Source: Pseudonocardia autotrophica
GTDB taxonomy: Bacteria > Actinomycetota > Actinomycetes > Mycobacteriales > Pseudonocardiaceae
Assembly: GCF_000717175.1 (NCBI RefSeq)
Contig: NZ_JNYD01000023.1
Coordinates: forward strand, 27,148 to 91,147
Direction: 5' to 3'
DNA length: 64,000 bases
A model generated the notes under the pieces. The model was given only the letters and a program-made list of their open reading frames with translations, did no database searches and was not told the origin of the DNA. The stretch's first letter is position 1; each line of letters opens with the position of its first letter. The position numbers and the translations under genes are program-made. This document shows positions 8,227 to 17,356 of the stretch, piece after piece.

Positions 8227-9909
8227 TCAGGTCCCGATGTAGGTCCCCGGGGCCGGGTGGATCGGGTGCAGCCCGCGTCCGCCCAGCTCCGGCGGTGCGT
8301 CGACCACGGCGCCCGATCGCTCGCCCAGCCAGGTGACCAGGTCCTCCCACCACGAGCCCTGCTCGACGTGCGAGGCCGCCCGCCACCGCTCGGCGTCGGC
8401 CGGGTTGCCCGCCGACACCGCACCCGCGGCGACCCGGTGCGCGTTCGTGCCGTAGCCCACCGCGGCCGCCGTGCTGCCGGGGACGGCCACGAACCGGCAC
8501 TTGCCGCCCAGCACCTGCGAGGTCCGGTAGACGGCCTGCCAGCTCCCCACCCGGTCGGCGACGCCCGCGAGCAGGTAGACGTCCCGGTCCACCGCGGAGA
8601 GGTCGATCGGGCCGCCGAGGACGTGCGCGGCCCCGGGCCGGGTCAGCGCACCCGTCAGGGCCAGCCCGGCGAGGTCGCGGAACAGCGCGGCGGGCACGTG
8701 CAGCGCGTCGAGGTTCCAGGCGCGCAGCGGATCGGGCCGGATGTCGCCCTCGTCGACGCCGGCGAGGTAGCGGCGCTCCCAGGCCGGCCAGACCAGCGCC
8801 TCCGGGCAGAGCAGGGCGTGGATCTCGGCGAGCCGGCGCCCGTCGAGCAGGCCCGCCCGGCCGATCGAGGCGACGGCGGCGCGCACCTCGGCGTCGTCGA
8901 CCGGCGCGGCGGAGGGGCCGGTGCGCGAGCGCTCGCGGTCGAGCGTCGTGCCGGCCAGCACGAGCGCCGCGACCCGTTCCTGCCGCTCCAGCCGCGCGGT
9001 GACGGCCGCGGCCAGCAACCCGCCGGTGGAGATGCCGAACAGGGTGGTCCGGTCCACCCGGCAGATCCGCTCGCACGCCGCCAGGGCCTCGACGACGGCC
9101 TCGGCGTAGGCGTCGAGCCCCAGCCCCGCGTCCTCCGGGCCGGGATCGCGCCAGGACAACGCGAACACCTGCTGACCGGCCGCGACGAGCCGGCGCACCA
9201 GGCTGCGGTCCGGGGCGAGGTCGACGAGGTGGAAACGGTTCACCACGCCCGGCACGACCAGGACCGGCACCTCGGCGACCTGCTCGGTGGCGGGCAGGTA
9301 GCGGATCAGCTCGAAGAGCGGGGTGCGCAGCACGACGGCGCCGGGCGCGGTCGCGGTCTCGGTGCCGGGCTCGAGGCGGGCGCCGCCCTCGGGCAGCCGC
9401 GGCGGGGACGCGAGGTCCGCCGCCAGGGCGCGCACCGCCCGGACGGCGCTCGAGCCGCCGGAACGGACGGCGTCGCGCAGCCCGCGCGGGTGCAGCAGCG
9501 GGTTGGTGCCGGGGGCGAGGAGGTCGGCGAGCCGGGCGACGGCGACCCGGAGGCGGTCCGCGTCGTCGGCGTCGGCGGCGAGGTCCTCGACGAGCTCCAG
9601 CGCGGAGGAGCGGGCCGCCCGGTGCGCCTGGAGCAGCCGGGACAGCAGCGGGTCGTCCGCCCAGGCGGGGTCGGCGTGCCGCGGGTCGTCCGTGCGGCCC
9701 GAGGCCGGGCGCGCGCCCAGCCCGATGCGGCCGAGCTCGGCGAGCAGGCCCGCCGCCCGGCCGGCGGTGGCGCCCGGGGAGCGCAGCGCGGCGGCGGCGA
9801 GCCGCGCGGCCGGGCCGACGGGCAGCAGCCGCGCCAGCGGGCCGCGGGCGGCCTCGGTGAGCAGCGCGTCGAGCGGCAGCGCGGCGTCGTCGGCCTCCGG
9901 CCGGGTCAT
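8227..9909 (-). CDS. PHA-synthase-like alpha/beta hydrolase with altered catalytic residues
   Basis: 560-residue protein with the architecture of class I/II poly(3-hydroxyalkanoate) synthases: an N-terminal helical region, then an alpha/beta-hydrolase core with VPVLVVPGVVNRFHLVDLAP, VFALSWRDPG and RAWNLDALHVPAALFRDL, all close to PhaC blocks. The PhaC nucleophile box G-x-C-x-G is here G-I-S-T-G-G (residues 292-297), putting Ser294 where the polymerising Cys normally is. The catalytic Asp is kept (VADRVGSW, Asp452), but the usual GSGHIAG block reads GSTAAAVGYGT, without the His. The ATG at 9909 is preferred (AGGTG upstream); a GTG at 9918 is in frame. It converges with the USP operon. It may be a lipase/depolymerase-like or non-polymerising homologue. 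Confidence 0.8.
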   Translation of the reverse strand: MTRPEADDAALPLDALLTEAARGPLARLLPVGPAARLAAAALRSPGATAGRAAGLLAELGRIGLGARPASGRTDDPRHADPAWADDPLLSRLLQAHRAARSSALELVEDLAADADDADRLRVAVARLADLLAPGTNPLLHPRGLRDAVRSGGSSAVRAVRALAADLASPPRLPEGGARLEPGTETATAPGAVVLRTPLFELIRYLPATEQVAEVPVLVVPGVVNRFHLVDLAPDRSLVRRLVAAGQQVFALSWRDPGPEDAGLGLDAYAEAVVEALAACERICRVDRTTLFGISTGGLLAAAVTARLERQERVAALVLAGTTLDRERSRTGPSAAPVDDAEVRAAVASIGRAGLLDGRRLAEIHALLCPEALVWPAWERRYLAGVDEGDIRPDPLRAWNLDALHVPAALFRDLAGLALTGALTRPGAAHVLGGPIDLSAVDRDVYLLAGVADRVGSWQAVYRTSQVLGGKCRFVAVPGSTAAAVGYGTNAHRVAAGAVSAGNPADAERWRAASHVEQGSWWEDLVTWLGERSGAVVDAPPELGGRGLHPIHPAPGTYIGT

Positions 9910-10172
9910 CGCCCGCACCTGCCGCGCCGTGTCATCGTGTGCGCTCCTTCCCGCCCGGTTCGTCCCCCGGTGCCCGTCCGGCCGATCCTCCCAGCCGCCC
10001 CGCCGTGCCCGCAGGTGTACCCGGACCGGGCGCCCCGGGCCAGCCCGCCGCGCGTGACGTGCGCGTTCGCGCCGCGGGTCGGGGCACGGCGTCGCCCCCG
10101 GTGACCGCCGGATACGCTGATCGGCGGCCCCAGCACCCCCTCCGGGGGGAGGTCGGCAGGACAGGGAGACGT

Positions 10173-11915
10173 GTGTCGCAAACGGAATCCGTACCGATTC
10201 AGGGACTCTCCTCGGTGTCGGCTCCGGGCTCGCGCCCGCTGCGTGCCTGGCAGCGCTCGGCGCTCGCCCGGTACCTGGCCGCCCGGCCCCAGGACTTCCT
10301 GACGGTCGCGACGCCGGGCGCGGGCAAGACGGCCTTCGCGCTGCGGGTGGCGAGCGAGCTGCTGGCGGACCGCACGATCGAGGCGGTCACCGTCGTCACC
10401 CCGACGGAGCACCTCAAGTACCAGTGGGCGCAGTCCGCAGCGGCGGTCGGGATCGCGCTGGACCCCGAGTTCCGGGCGTCGGCCGGCACCTCGCGGGACT
10501 ACCACGGCATCGCGATCACCTACGCCGGTGTGGCCGTGCACCCCCACACGCACCGGGCGCGCACGGAGAACCGGCGCACGCTGGTGATCCTCGACGAGAT
10601 CCACCACGCGGGCGACGCCAAGTCCTGGGGCGAGGGCGTCCAGCTGGCCTTCGAGCCGGCCGAGCGGCGGCTGGCGCTGACCGGGACGCCCTTCCGGTCG
10701 GACGACAACCCCATCCCGTTCGTCGAGTACGTCCGGGACGGCGAGGGCGCGCTGCGCAGCCGCGCCGACCACTCCTACGGCTACTCCGACGCGCTGGCGG
10801 ACAACGTCGTCCGGCCGGTGGTGTTCCTGGCCTACTCCGGCACGTCGAGCTGGCGGACGAGCGCGGGCGAGGAGATCACCGCCCGGCTCGGCGAGCCGCT
10901 CACCAAGGAACAGACCGCGATGGCCTGGCGCACCGCGCTGGACCCCGGCGGCGAGTGGATGCCCGCGGTGCTCGCGGCCGCCGACAAGCGGCTCGACGCC
11001 CACCGCAACAGCGGGATGCCCGACGCCGGCGGCCTCGTCATCGCCACCGACCAGACCAACGCGCGCGCCTACGCCGCCCTGTTGCAGCAGGTCACCGGCA
11101 GGCCACCCGCGCTGATCCTGTCGGACGAGGCGGGCTCGTCGGAGCGGATCGAGTCCTTCTCGAAGTCCGACGAGCGGTGGATGGTCGCCGTCCGGATGGT
11201 GTCCGAGGGCGTCGACGTGCCGCGGCTCGCGGTGGGCGTCTACGCGACCTCCGCCTCGACCCCGCTGTACTTCGCGCAGGCCATCGGCCGGTTCGTGCGG
11301 TCGCGACGGCCGGGCGAGACGGCGTCGGTGTTCGTGCCGTCCGTCCCGGTGCTGCTGGGCCTGGCGAGCGAGCTGGAGGCGCAGCGCGACCACGTCCTCG
11401 GCAAGCCGCACCGGCCCAAGGAGGAGTGGAACGACGAGGAGCTCGCCCTCGCGAACCGGCAGCAGGACGAGCCGGGGGAGGACGAGAAGTCCTTCACCGC
11501 GCTGCACGCCGACGCGGAGCTGGACCAGCTGATCTTCGACGGCGCCTCGTTCAGCGCCGACGAGGAGGAGTACATCGGGCTGCCCGGGCTGCTCGACGCC
11601 GACCAGGTGCGCACGCTGCTGCAGCAGCGGCAGCAGGACTGGGTGGACCGGGGCTCGCCGCGCTCCGGCGCCGCGGCCCGCGCCACCCCGCCGCCGCCCG
11701 TGCCGGAGCCGCCGCGGCAGATGTCGGTGCGCGAGCAGATCCAGAAGCTCCGCAAGGAGCTGAACACGCTGGTCGCGCTGCACAACCACCGCACGAAGAA
11801 GCCGCACGGCGTGATCCACAACGAGCTGCGCCGGGCCTGCGGCGGCCCGCCGACCGCGATGGCGACGATCGAGCAGCTCGAGGAGCGCATCGCCACGATC
11901 CGGTCGTGGCGGTGA
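10173..11915 (+). CDS. DEAD/DEAH-box (superfamily 2) helicase
   Basis: 580-residue SF2 helicase/ATPase. Motifs in order: Q-like N-terminus (LRAWQRSALARYL), Walker A (ATPGAGKT, near residue 46), DEIHH box (VILDEIHHAGDAKSW), motif III-like LTGTPFRSDD, then in the second RecA domain MVSEGVDVPRLAVGVYAT and motif VI AIGRFVRSRRPGE. The C-terminal 120 residues are charged and helical, with a probable coiled coil (VREQIQKLRKELNTLVALH). This family is widespread in actinobacteria as a stand-alone gene; DNA or RNA substrate is unknown. The GTG at 10173 is chosen because AGGGAGA lies just upstream. A strong hairpin terminator follows. Confidence 0.88.
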   Translation: MSQTESVPIQGLSSVSAPGSRPLRAWQRSALARYLAARPQDFLTVATPGAGKTAFALRVASELLADRTIEAVTVVTPTEHLKYQWAQSAAAVGIALDPEFRASAGTSRDYHGIAITYAGVAVHPHTHRARTENRRTLVILDEIHHAGDAKSWGEGVQLAFEPAERRLALTGTPFRSDDNPIPFVEYVRDGEGALRSRADHSYGYSDALADNVVRPVVFLAYSGTSSWRTSAGEEITARLGEPLTKEQTAMAWRTALDPGGEWMPAVLAAADKRLDAHRNSGMPDAGGLVIATDQTNARAYAALLQQVTGRPPALILSDEAGSSERIESFSKSDERWMVAVRMVSEGVDVPRLAVGVYATSASTPLYFAQAIGRFVRSRRPGETASVFVPSVPVLLGLASELEAQRDHVLGKPHRPKEEWNDEELALANRQQDEPGEDEKSFTALHADAELDQLIFDGASFSADEEEYIGLPGLLDADQVRTLLQQRQQDWVDRGSPRSGAAARATPPPPVPEPPRQMSVREQIQKLRKELNTLVALHNHRTKKPHGVIHNELRRACGGPPTAMATIEQLEERIATIRSWR

Positions 11916-11941
11916 CCGCCGTCACCCGTCCCCGGACAGAC

Positions 11942-11975
11942 GAGAGGGCCGGCACCCGCGGGTGCCGGCCCTCTC
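11942..11975. terminator. Perfect 17-bp inverted repeat, likely bidirectional terminator
   Basis: A 34-base perfect palindrome (arms begin GAGAGGGCCGGCACCCG and mirror exactly) lies between the convergent helicase and DUF7455 genes. No U-tract follows, which is normal for actinobacterial intrinsic terminators. Its location at the meeting point of two 3' ends supports termination in both directions. Confidence 0.8.
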
Positions 11976-12028
11976 GACGACGCTCACATGACCGGCGAGG
12001 GGAGTCGCCGATCGCCCATCACTCGTGC

Positions 12029-12217
12029 CTATTCAGCACCCTGCTGGACGTCCACCTCGAGCTCGCGCAGCTTGTCGGCGTGCGCACGCGCGTGGTGTCC
12101 GCAGAACAGGAGCTCGCCGCCGGACGGCAGCACGGCACGAACCTTTGCGGCCGCTCCGCAGCGGTCACAGCGGTCGGCGAGGGTCAACTCGGGCCGGGTC
12201 AGGGTTCCAGGCTGCAT
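12029..12217 (-). CDS. DUF7455 small zinc-binding-type protein
   Basis: 62-residue protein of a widespread, uncharacterised actinobacterial family. It carries the family's two metal-ligand-like clusters, CDRCGAAAKVRA and FCGHHARAH, likely binding one zinc ion, around a conserved LPSGGELL loop. The ATG at 12217 is supported by GGAGGGAG six to thirteen bases upstream. Transcribed alone toward the helicase terminator. In many actinobacteria this gene lies near a housekeeping sigma factor, but none is seen here. Function unknown. Confidence 0.85.
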   Translation of the reverse strand: MQPGTLTRPELTLADRCDRCGAAAKVRAVLPSGGELLFCGHHARAHADKLRELEVDVQQGAE

Positions 12218-12518
12218 AGCGGTCTCCCTCCGTCTCGACACCGGTCTCCCGATGTCGCTTGCTGTGACGACCGCTCGCGCGGTGCGCCCACTCTTGCAGA
12301 CGTTAAATACCCCTGCATGTGTTCCCGTCCCGTGTCGCGACGACAATCACAGATCGACCTTTCGGGGTCGGGCGACCGTCGACGCGGTGGCGGTCCGATG
12401 ACGAACACGGATTCAGTTGACTACGAGTGAATGATGCGGTGCATGGTGTGACACCGCAAGGTGTGGCGTGTAAACAGTCGGGTCCTCGCGACTACCGAGC
12501 GCAGTCGGGGGTCCGGTC
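12218..12518. other. Divergent intergenic region, DUF7455 / DMT exporter
   Basis: About 300 bases with no gene. It is distinctly more AT-rich near 12300-12430, as expected for two divergent promoters. A near-palindrome GGTGTGACACC at 12445-12455 and TTGACT near 12417 are seen, but no well-spaced -35/-10 pair could be assigned. Confidence 0.5.
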
Positions 12519-13424
12519 ATGACGACGAGCATGATCCGCCGGGTCCCGGCGCCCGTGCTCTTCGTCGTCGGGGGTGCCTCGATGTACGTCGGGGCGGCCC
12601 TCGCGGTCGGGCTGTTCGACCGGTTGTCGCCCGCGGCCGTCGCGGTGTTACGGATCTTGGGCGCGGGCCTGGTGCTGCTCGCGTGGCGGCGGCCCCGCCG
12701 GGCGGCGTGGCGGGCCCCGCGGCTGCGGCGGTCGGTCCCGTTCGGGCTGGCGACGGCACTCATGAACGCGGCCTTCTACGAGGCCATCGCGCGGCTGCCG
12801 CTCGGCACCGCGGTGGCGCTGGAGTTCTGCGGGCCGGTCGCGGTGGCGGCGGCGCTCTCCCGCCGCCCGCGGGACGTCGGGGCCGTGGTGCTGGCCGCGG
12901 GCGGAGTGGCCCTCATCGCGGATGTGCGCTGGTCAGGCAGTCCGTCGGGGGTGCTGTGGGCGCTCGCCGCGGCCGTCATGTGGGCGGCGTACATCCTCCT
13001 CGGCAAACGGGTCGCGACGGCCGGGAACGGGGTCGACGACCTGGCCGTCGGCTTCACCGTGGCCGCCGTCCTGTGCTCCCCGGTCCTGTTCCTCGGCGGG
13101 GCCGCGGGCCTCGCGCCGCTCGCCGACCCGGTGGTGGTGCTGCTCGCCGTCGGCGTCGGGGTGCTGTCCAGCGTGATCCCCTACGGCCTCGACCAGGTGG
13201 TGCTGCGGCGGGTCGGGCAGGGGCGGTTCGCGGTGCTCCTGGCCCTCCTCCCGGCGACCGCCACGGTGATCGGCTTCCTGGTGCTCGGGCAGCTCCCGGG
13301 TGCCGCCGAGGGCGTCGGGATCGCGGCCGTGATCGCCGCGGTGGCGCTGCGATCGCGGGACGGGGACGGCGTGCCCGAGGTGCTCGAGCCACCCCGGGAG
13401 ACCCCTCGTCGTCACGTGGAGTGA
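12519..13424 (+). CDS. EamA/DMT family exporter
   Basis: 301-residue drug/metabolite transporter with ten predicted membrane helices in two EamA repeats (about residues 10-135 and 145-275). The segment LGTAVALEFCGPVAVAAALS and, in repeat two, PYGLDQVVLRRVGQGRFAVL resemble RhtA-type threonine/homoserine exporters. The C-terminus is a short hydrophilic tail. It stands alone, with no regulator adjacent, and a 490-base gap follows. Amino-acid export is inferred from RhtA similarity only. The ATG at 12519 has a GGTCC-rich leader and no strong ribosome binding site; an internal ATG at codon 5 is an alternative. Confidence 0.85.
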   Translation: MTTSMIRRVPAPVLFVVGGASMYVGAALAVGLFDRLSPAAVAVLRILGAGLVLLAWRRPRRAAWRAPRLRRSVPFGLATALMNAAFYEAIARLPLGTAVALEFCGPVAVAAALSRRPRDVGAVVLAAGGVALIADVRWSGSPSGVLWALAAAVMWAAYILLGKRVATAGNGVDDLAVGFTVAAVLCSPVLFLGGAAGLAPLADPVVVLLAVGVGVLSSVIPYGLDQVVLRRVGQGRFAVLLALLPATATVIGFLVLGQLPGAAEGVGIAAVIAAVALRSRDGDGVPEVLEPPRETPRRHVE

Positions 13425-13917
13425 CCGCAAGGGCTCGGTCACGCAGCGTCAGCGGTGGAGGAGCACCCGGGTGAAGATCGCCCGATCCGGTGGCGCCGCT
13501 CCCGCCGTGGCGGCCACCTCGGTCCCCGTCGTGCCGCCGCCCGGGGAGACACGGAGCGTGAACGGGCCCGGACGGAGCACGCCGGACGATGAGGCCCCGC
13601 GGCCGGCTCCCGGGGCCGTCCGGGGACGGTGTCTCACCCCGCCGGCCCGCGCCCGGGCGGCGCAATGTCGTTCTTGCCGTGCCGGACGGAGCTGGTTGCC
13701 CGTGCCGGTCGCGGTGCGGAGTGGGTCGACTACAGGGCGCAACAAGAAACGGGAGCGCGACAACAAACGCAGCCCGGCGAGACCGAATCGTGACGATGCT
13801 GCGGAACCTGGACCGATTCAGCATGCTTTGCATCACAGACTTCGGCCGCATACGTTGTCGCCCACAACATTTACCCGGCGTCGTCGGACACCGGGTCCAC
13901 AGTGAGGTGGAGGGCGG
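13425..13917. other. Intergenic region upstream of the sugar ABC operon
   Basis: 493 bases without a convincing gene; open frames here have poor coding character. It contains three ACAAC-type words: CAACAAGAAAC (13740-13750), GACAACAAACG (13759-13769) and the dyad described separately at 13854-13868. It probably holds the promoter and operators of the xylF-like operon. Confidence 0.5.
13854..13868. promoter_or_regulatory. Dyad GTTGT-N5-ACAAC, candidate ROK operator
   Basis: A perfect five-base inverted repeat with five-base spacer (GTTGTcgcccACAAC), 50 bases before the sugar-binding protein gene. The half-site ACAAC recurs twice further upstream. The ROK repressor encoded at the end of this operon is the natural candidate to bind it; this is inference from position. 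Confidence 0.4.
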
Positions 13918-15063
13918 ATGCGGGTAGGCAGGTCGGCGCTGCGAGGCGCGCCGAAGATGATCGCGGCGCTGGGTCTGGGGCTGGTCCTCACCCTCACCGC
14001 GTGCGGGGCGAACAGCTCCGGTGGGTCCTCGGGCGGCACCGCTCCCTCGGCGGCGCCGGCGGGCGGGGGCGTCAAGGTCGGCGTCATCCTCCCGGAGACG
14101 GACACGTCCGCGCGCTGGGAGGGCTTCGACAAGCCCATGCTCGACAAGGCCATGCGCGCCGCCGGGCTCGACCCGGACATCCAGAACGCGCAGGGCGACG
14201 AGCAGAAGTTCTCGACCCTGGCCGACGGGATGATCTCCAGCGGCGTGAAGGTGCTGGTCATCGCGTCGATCAGCTCGGACGGCGGCTCGGCCGTCGCGGC
14301 CAAGGCCAAGGCGCAGGGCATCCCGGTCATCGACTACGACCGGCTGAACCTCGGCGGCACCAGCGACTACTACGTCTCCTTCGACAACGAGAAGGTCGGC
14401 GCGCTGCAGGGCCAGGGTCTCGCCCAGGCGCTGCAGAGCAAGCAGGGCGCGCAGGTCATCCAGATCGAGGGCGCGCCCACCGACAACAACGCGACGCTGT
14501 TCTACAACGGCCAGCAGACGGTGCTGAAGCCGATGTACGACGACGGCCGGCTCAAGCTCGTCGCGAACCAGGCCATCGACAAGTGGGACAACCAGGTCGG
14601 CGGTCAGACCTTCGAGCAGCTGCTCACCGGCAACGGCGGCAAGGTCGACGGCGTCGTCGCGGCGAACGACGGCCTGGCGGGCGCGATCGTCACCGTGCTG
14701 ACCAAGTACGGGCTCAACGGCCAGGTGGCCGTGACCGGCCAGGACGCCACCGCGGACGGCCTGCAGGCCATCCTGCGCGGCGACCAGTACATGACGGTGT
14801 TCAAGCCGATCCAGGAGGAGGCCGACGCGACCGCCAAGCTCGCCGCGGCCCTCGCCAAGGGCGACACCGCCACCGCCGACCAGACGGCGACCCAGACGGT
14901 GAACGACCCGAAGGGCAACCGCGAGGTCAAGTCCGTCCTGCTCACCCCGCAGCTGATCACCAAGGACAACGTCAAGACGGTGACGGACGCGGGCTACGTC
15001 AAGGCGAGCGAGATCTGCGTGCAGGCCACGCAGGCCGCCTGCGACGCGGCCGGCATCAAGTAA
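13918..15063 (+). CDS. xylF: Sugar ABC transporter substrate-binding lipoprotein (XylF-like)
   Basis: 381-residue extracellular binding protein of the xylose/ribose type (periplasmic-binding-protein family 4). The N-terminus has basic residues, a hydrophobic stretch and the lipobox LTACG, so it is lipid-anchored at the resulting Cys. A Gly/Ser-rich linker precedes the fold (VKVGVILPETDTSARWEGFD). The blocks VIDYDRLNLGG and VAANDGLAGAIVTVL, followed by VTGQDATADGLQAI, match XylF. The ATG at 13918 has GGAGGG close upstream. First gene of the operon with ATPase, permease and ROK regulator. D-xylose is the likely ligand, but other aldoses cannot be excluded. Confidence 0.87.
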   Translation: MRVGRSALRGAPKMIAALGLGLVLTLTACGANSSGGSSGGTAPSAAPAGGGVKVGVILPETDTSARWEGFDKPMLDKAMRAAGLDPDIQNAQGDEQKFSTLADGMISSGVKVLVIASISSDGGSAVAAKAKAQGIPVIDYDRLNLGGTSDYYVSFDNEKVGALQGQGLAQALQSKQGAQVIQIEGAPTDNNATLFYNGQQTVLKPMYDDGRLKLVANQAIDKWDNQVGGQTFEQLLTGNGGKVDGVVAANDGLAGAIVTVLTKYGLNGQVAVTGQDATADGLQAILRGDQYMTVFKPIQEEADATAKLAAALAKGDTATADQTATQTVNDPKGNREVKSVLLTPQLITKDNVKTVTDAGYVKASEICVQATQAACDAAGIK

Positions 15064-15140
15064 CCGAGCCGGGCGCGCGGCCGCGGAGGGGACCGTCGAC
15101 GGTGACCCTCCCGGCCGCGCGCCCTCGCATGGAGGTCCGC

Positions 15141-15917
15141 ATGTCCGAACCCATCCTGCAGCTGCGGTCCGTGTCGAAGAGCTTCGGCGCGGTGCAGGTG
15201 CTCCACGACGTCGACCTGACGGTGCGCGCCGGCGAGGTGACCGCGCTCGTCGGCGACAACGGCGCCGGCAAGTCGACGTTGGTCAAGTGCGTCGCCGGGA
15301 TCCACCCGATCGACGGCGGCGAGATCCTCTTCGACGGCGACCCCGTCGCGTTGCACAGCCCCTCGGACGCGTCGAAGCTCGGGATCGAGGTCGTCTACCA
15401 GGACCTCGCGCTCGCCGACAACCTCGACATCGTCCAGAACATGTTCCTGGGCCGGGAGCGCGGCAGGCCCTGGCTGCTCGACGAGTCCGACATGGAACAG
15501 GCGGCGCGGCGCACCCTCGCCTCGCTGTCGGTCCGCACCGTGACCAGCGTGCGGACGCCCGTGGCGTCGCTCTCCGGCGGGCAGCGGCAGACCGTCGCCA
15601 TCGCCAAGGCCGTCCTCTGGGACTCCCGCGTCGTGCTGCTCGACGAACCCACCGCCGCACTCGGCGTCGCGCAGACCCGGCAGGTCCTCGACCTCGTCCG
15701 CCGGCTCGCCGAACAGGGCATCGGGGTCGTCCTGATCAGCCACAACATGGCCGACGTCTTCGAGGTCGCCGACCGCATCGCCACCCTCTACCTCGGCCGC
15801 ATGGTGGCCGAGGTGCCCACGCGCGACGTCACCCACGGGCAGGTCGTCGAGCTCATCACCGCAGGCCGGTCCGGGGACCTCGGACTGGCCCGACCGGAAG
15901 GGGTGGTCGGGCAGTGA
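15141..15917 (+). CDS. Sugar ABC transporter ATP-binding protein
   Basis: 258-residue single-cassette ATPase. Walker A GDNGAGKST (near residue 36), Q-loop in VYQDLALADN, signature SLSGGQRQ, Walker B VVLLDEPTAAL and H-loop ISHNM are all intact. Unlike enteric XylG/RbsA (about 500 aa, two fused cassettes), only one cassette is present, as in many actinobacterial xylF-type operons; it presumably works as a homodimer on the permease. The ATG at 15141 is chosen over the ATG at 15129 because GGAGGT lies at 15131-15136, between the two. Its stop overlaps the permease start (GTGA). Confidence 0.92.
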   Translation: MSEPILQLRSVSKSFGAVQVLHDVDLTVRAGEVTALVGDNGAGKSTLVKCVAGIHPIDGGEILFDGDPVALHSPSDASKLGIEVVYQDLALADNLDIVQNMFLGRERGRPWLLDESDMEQAARRTLASLSVRTVTSVRTPVASLSGGQRQTVAIAKAVLWDSRVVLLDEPTAALGVAQTRQVLDLVRRLAEQGIGVVLISHNMADVFEVADRIATLYLGRMVAEVPTRDVTHGQVVELITAGRSGDLGLARPEGVVGQ

Positions 15918-17356
15918 CCGCACCCGAGAAGCAGCAGAAGTCGGCGGCCGAGAAGGCCGACCCCGGGAACCGGGCGGCCGACTTCGGCATCGACACCACC
16001 GCCCGGACCACGGGCGAGGCGATCCGCGGCTACCTCCAGGGCCTGCGCAACGGCGAGCTCGGCTCGCTGCCCGCGCTGCTCGGCCTCGCCGCGCTGTTCG
16101 TGCTGTTCACGATCCTCGACTCCGGCGGCACCTTCCCCAGCCTGCTGAACCTCGCGAACCTCCTCCAGCAGGGTGCCGGCCGGACCATCATCGCGATGGG
16201 CCTGGTGTTCGTGCTGCTCACCGGCGAGATCGACCTCGCCGCGGGCACGGCGTCGGGCCTCGCGGCGGCGCTGATGGCGCTGCACCTCGTGAGTGGCGGG
16301 AACATGCTCGGCGCGATGGGCGGGTTCGTCTTCGCGGTGCTGATCGTCGCGATGCTCGTCGCGGCGGCGCTGGCGATCTGGGTCCGGGTGTGGGCCGGGG
16401 CCGTGGTGAGCGTCCTGACGGCAGTGATCCTGCTGATCGGCGTACCGGCCAACCCGTGGATCGAGATGCTGCTCGCCGTGGGCGTCGGCGTGGTCGTCGG
16501 GTGCCTGACCGGCTTCCTCGTCGCCCGCATCGGGATGCCGAGCTTCGTCGTCACCCTCGCCCTGTTCATCACCTGGCAGGGCGTGATCCTGCAGCTCATC
16601 GGCGACGGCGGCACCCTCGGCCTGCGCGATCCGGTGATCAACGCCGTGGCCAACGGCAACCTGTCGACCCTCGGCTCGTGGGTGCTGTTCGTCGTGGCGG
16701 CCGGCGGCTACGCGGCGGTCATGCTGCTGCAGCAGCGCAACCGGCTGCACAAGGGCCTGGTGGCGAAGCCGACCGGCCTGGTCCTGATCAAGGTGGGGGC
16801 CGTCGTCGTCCTCGGGGCGGTGGCGACCTTCCTGCTGACCCGGGACCGGTCGCCGGGCGTCATCGCCATCTCCGGTATCCCTTATGTCGTGCCGATCGTC
16901 CTGGTCCTCCTGGTTCTGGGGACCTACGTGCTCGACCGCACGCGGTTCGGCCGGCACGTCTACGCCGTCGGCGGCAACCGGGAGGCGGCCCGCCGGGCGG
17001 GCATCGACGTCGTCCGGATCCGGGCGGCGGTGTTCGTGATCAGCTCGGCCTTCGCGGCGATCGGCGCGATCGTCTACTCCTCGAAGGTCGGGTCCGTCTC
17101 GCCGGCGGCCGGTGGCGGCAACACGCTGCTGTTCGCGGTCGGCGCGGCCGTCATCGGCGGGACGTCGCTGTTCGGCGGGCGGGGCCGGGTGTCCAACGCC
17201 GTCATCGGCGGCGCGGTGCTGGCGACCGTCGAGAACGGGCTGGGCCTGCTCAAGCAGCCGGCCGCGGTGGTCTTCATCATCACGGGCCTGGTGCTGCTGC
17301 TCGCGGCGGGCGTCGACGTCCTGTCCCGGCGGAAGTCGGCGGCCGCCGGCAGGTGA
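15914..17356 (+). CDS. xylH: Sugar ABC transporter permease (XylH-like)
   Basis: 480-residue inner-membrane permease of the BPD_transp_2 family, with 10 or more hydrophobic segments after a 55-residue cytoplasmic N-terminus. Family blocks seen: GLVFVLLTGEIDLAAGTASG, FLVARIGMPSFVVTLALF, RFGRHVYAVGGNREAARRAG (the EAA-like cytoplasmic loop) and GAAVIGGTSLFGGRG. The length and the long central region match XylH rather than the shorter RbsC. The GTG start overlaps the ATPase stop and its stop overlaps the ROK start, so all are translationally coupled. Confidence 0.9.
   Translation: MTAPEKQQKSAAEKADPGNRAADFGIDTTARTTGEAIRGYLQGLRNGELGSLPALLGLAALFVLFTILDSGGTFPSLLNLANLLQQGAGRTIIAMGLVFVLLTGEIDLAAGTASGLAAALMALHLVSGGNMLGAMGGFVFAVLIVAMLVAAALAIWVRVWAGAVVSVLTAVILLIGVPANPWIEMLLAVGVGVVVGCLTGFLVARIGMPSFVVTLALFITWQGVILQLIGDGGTLGLRDPVINAVANGNLSTLGSWVLFVVAAGGYAAVMLLQQRNRLHKGLVAKPTGLVLIKVGAVVVLGAVATFLLTRDRSPGVIAISGIPYVVPIVLVLLVLGTYVLDRTRFGRHVYAVGGNREAARRAGIDVVRIRAAVFVISSAFAAIGAIVYSSKVGSVSPAAGGGNTLLFAVGAAVIGGTSLFGGRGRVSNAVIGGAVLATVENGLGLLKQPAAVVFIITGLVLLLAAGVDVLSRRKSAAAGR

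Noticed and set aside
13471..13905. 144-residue plus-strand open frame before xylF
   Set aside because: No ribosome binding site, no domain and Arg/Pro-rich composition typical of non-coding GC-rich frames; treated as intergenic.
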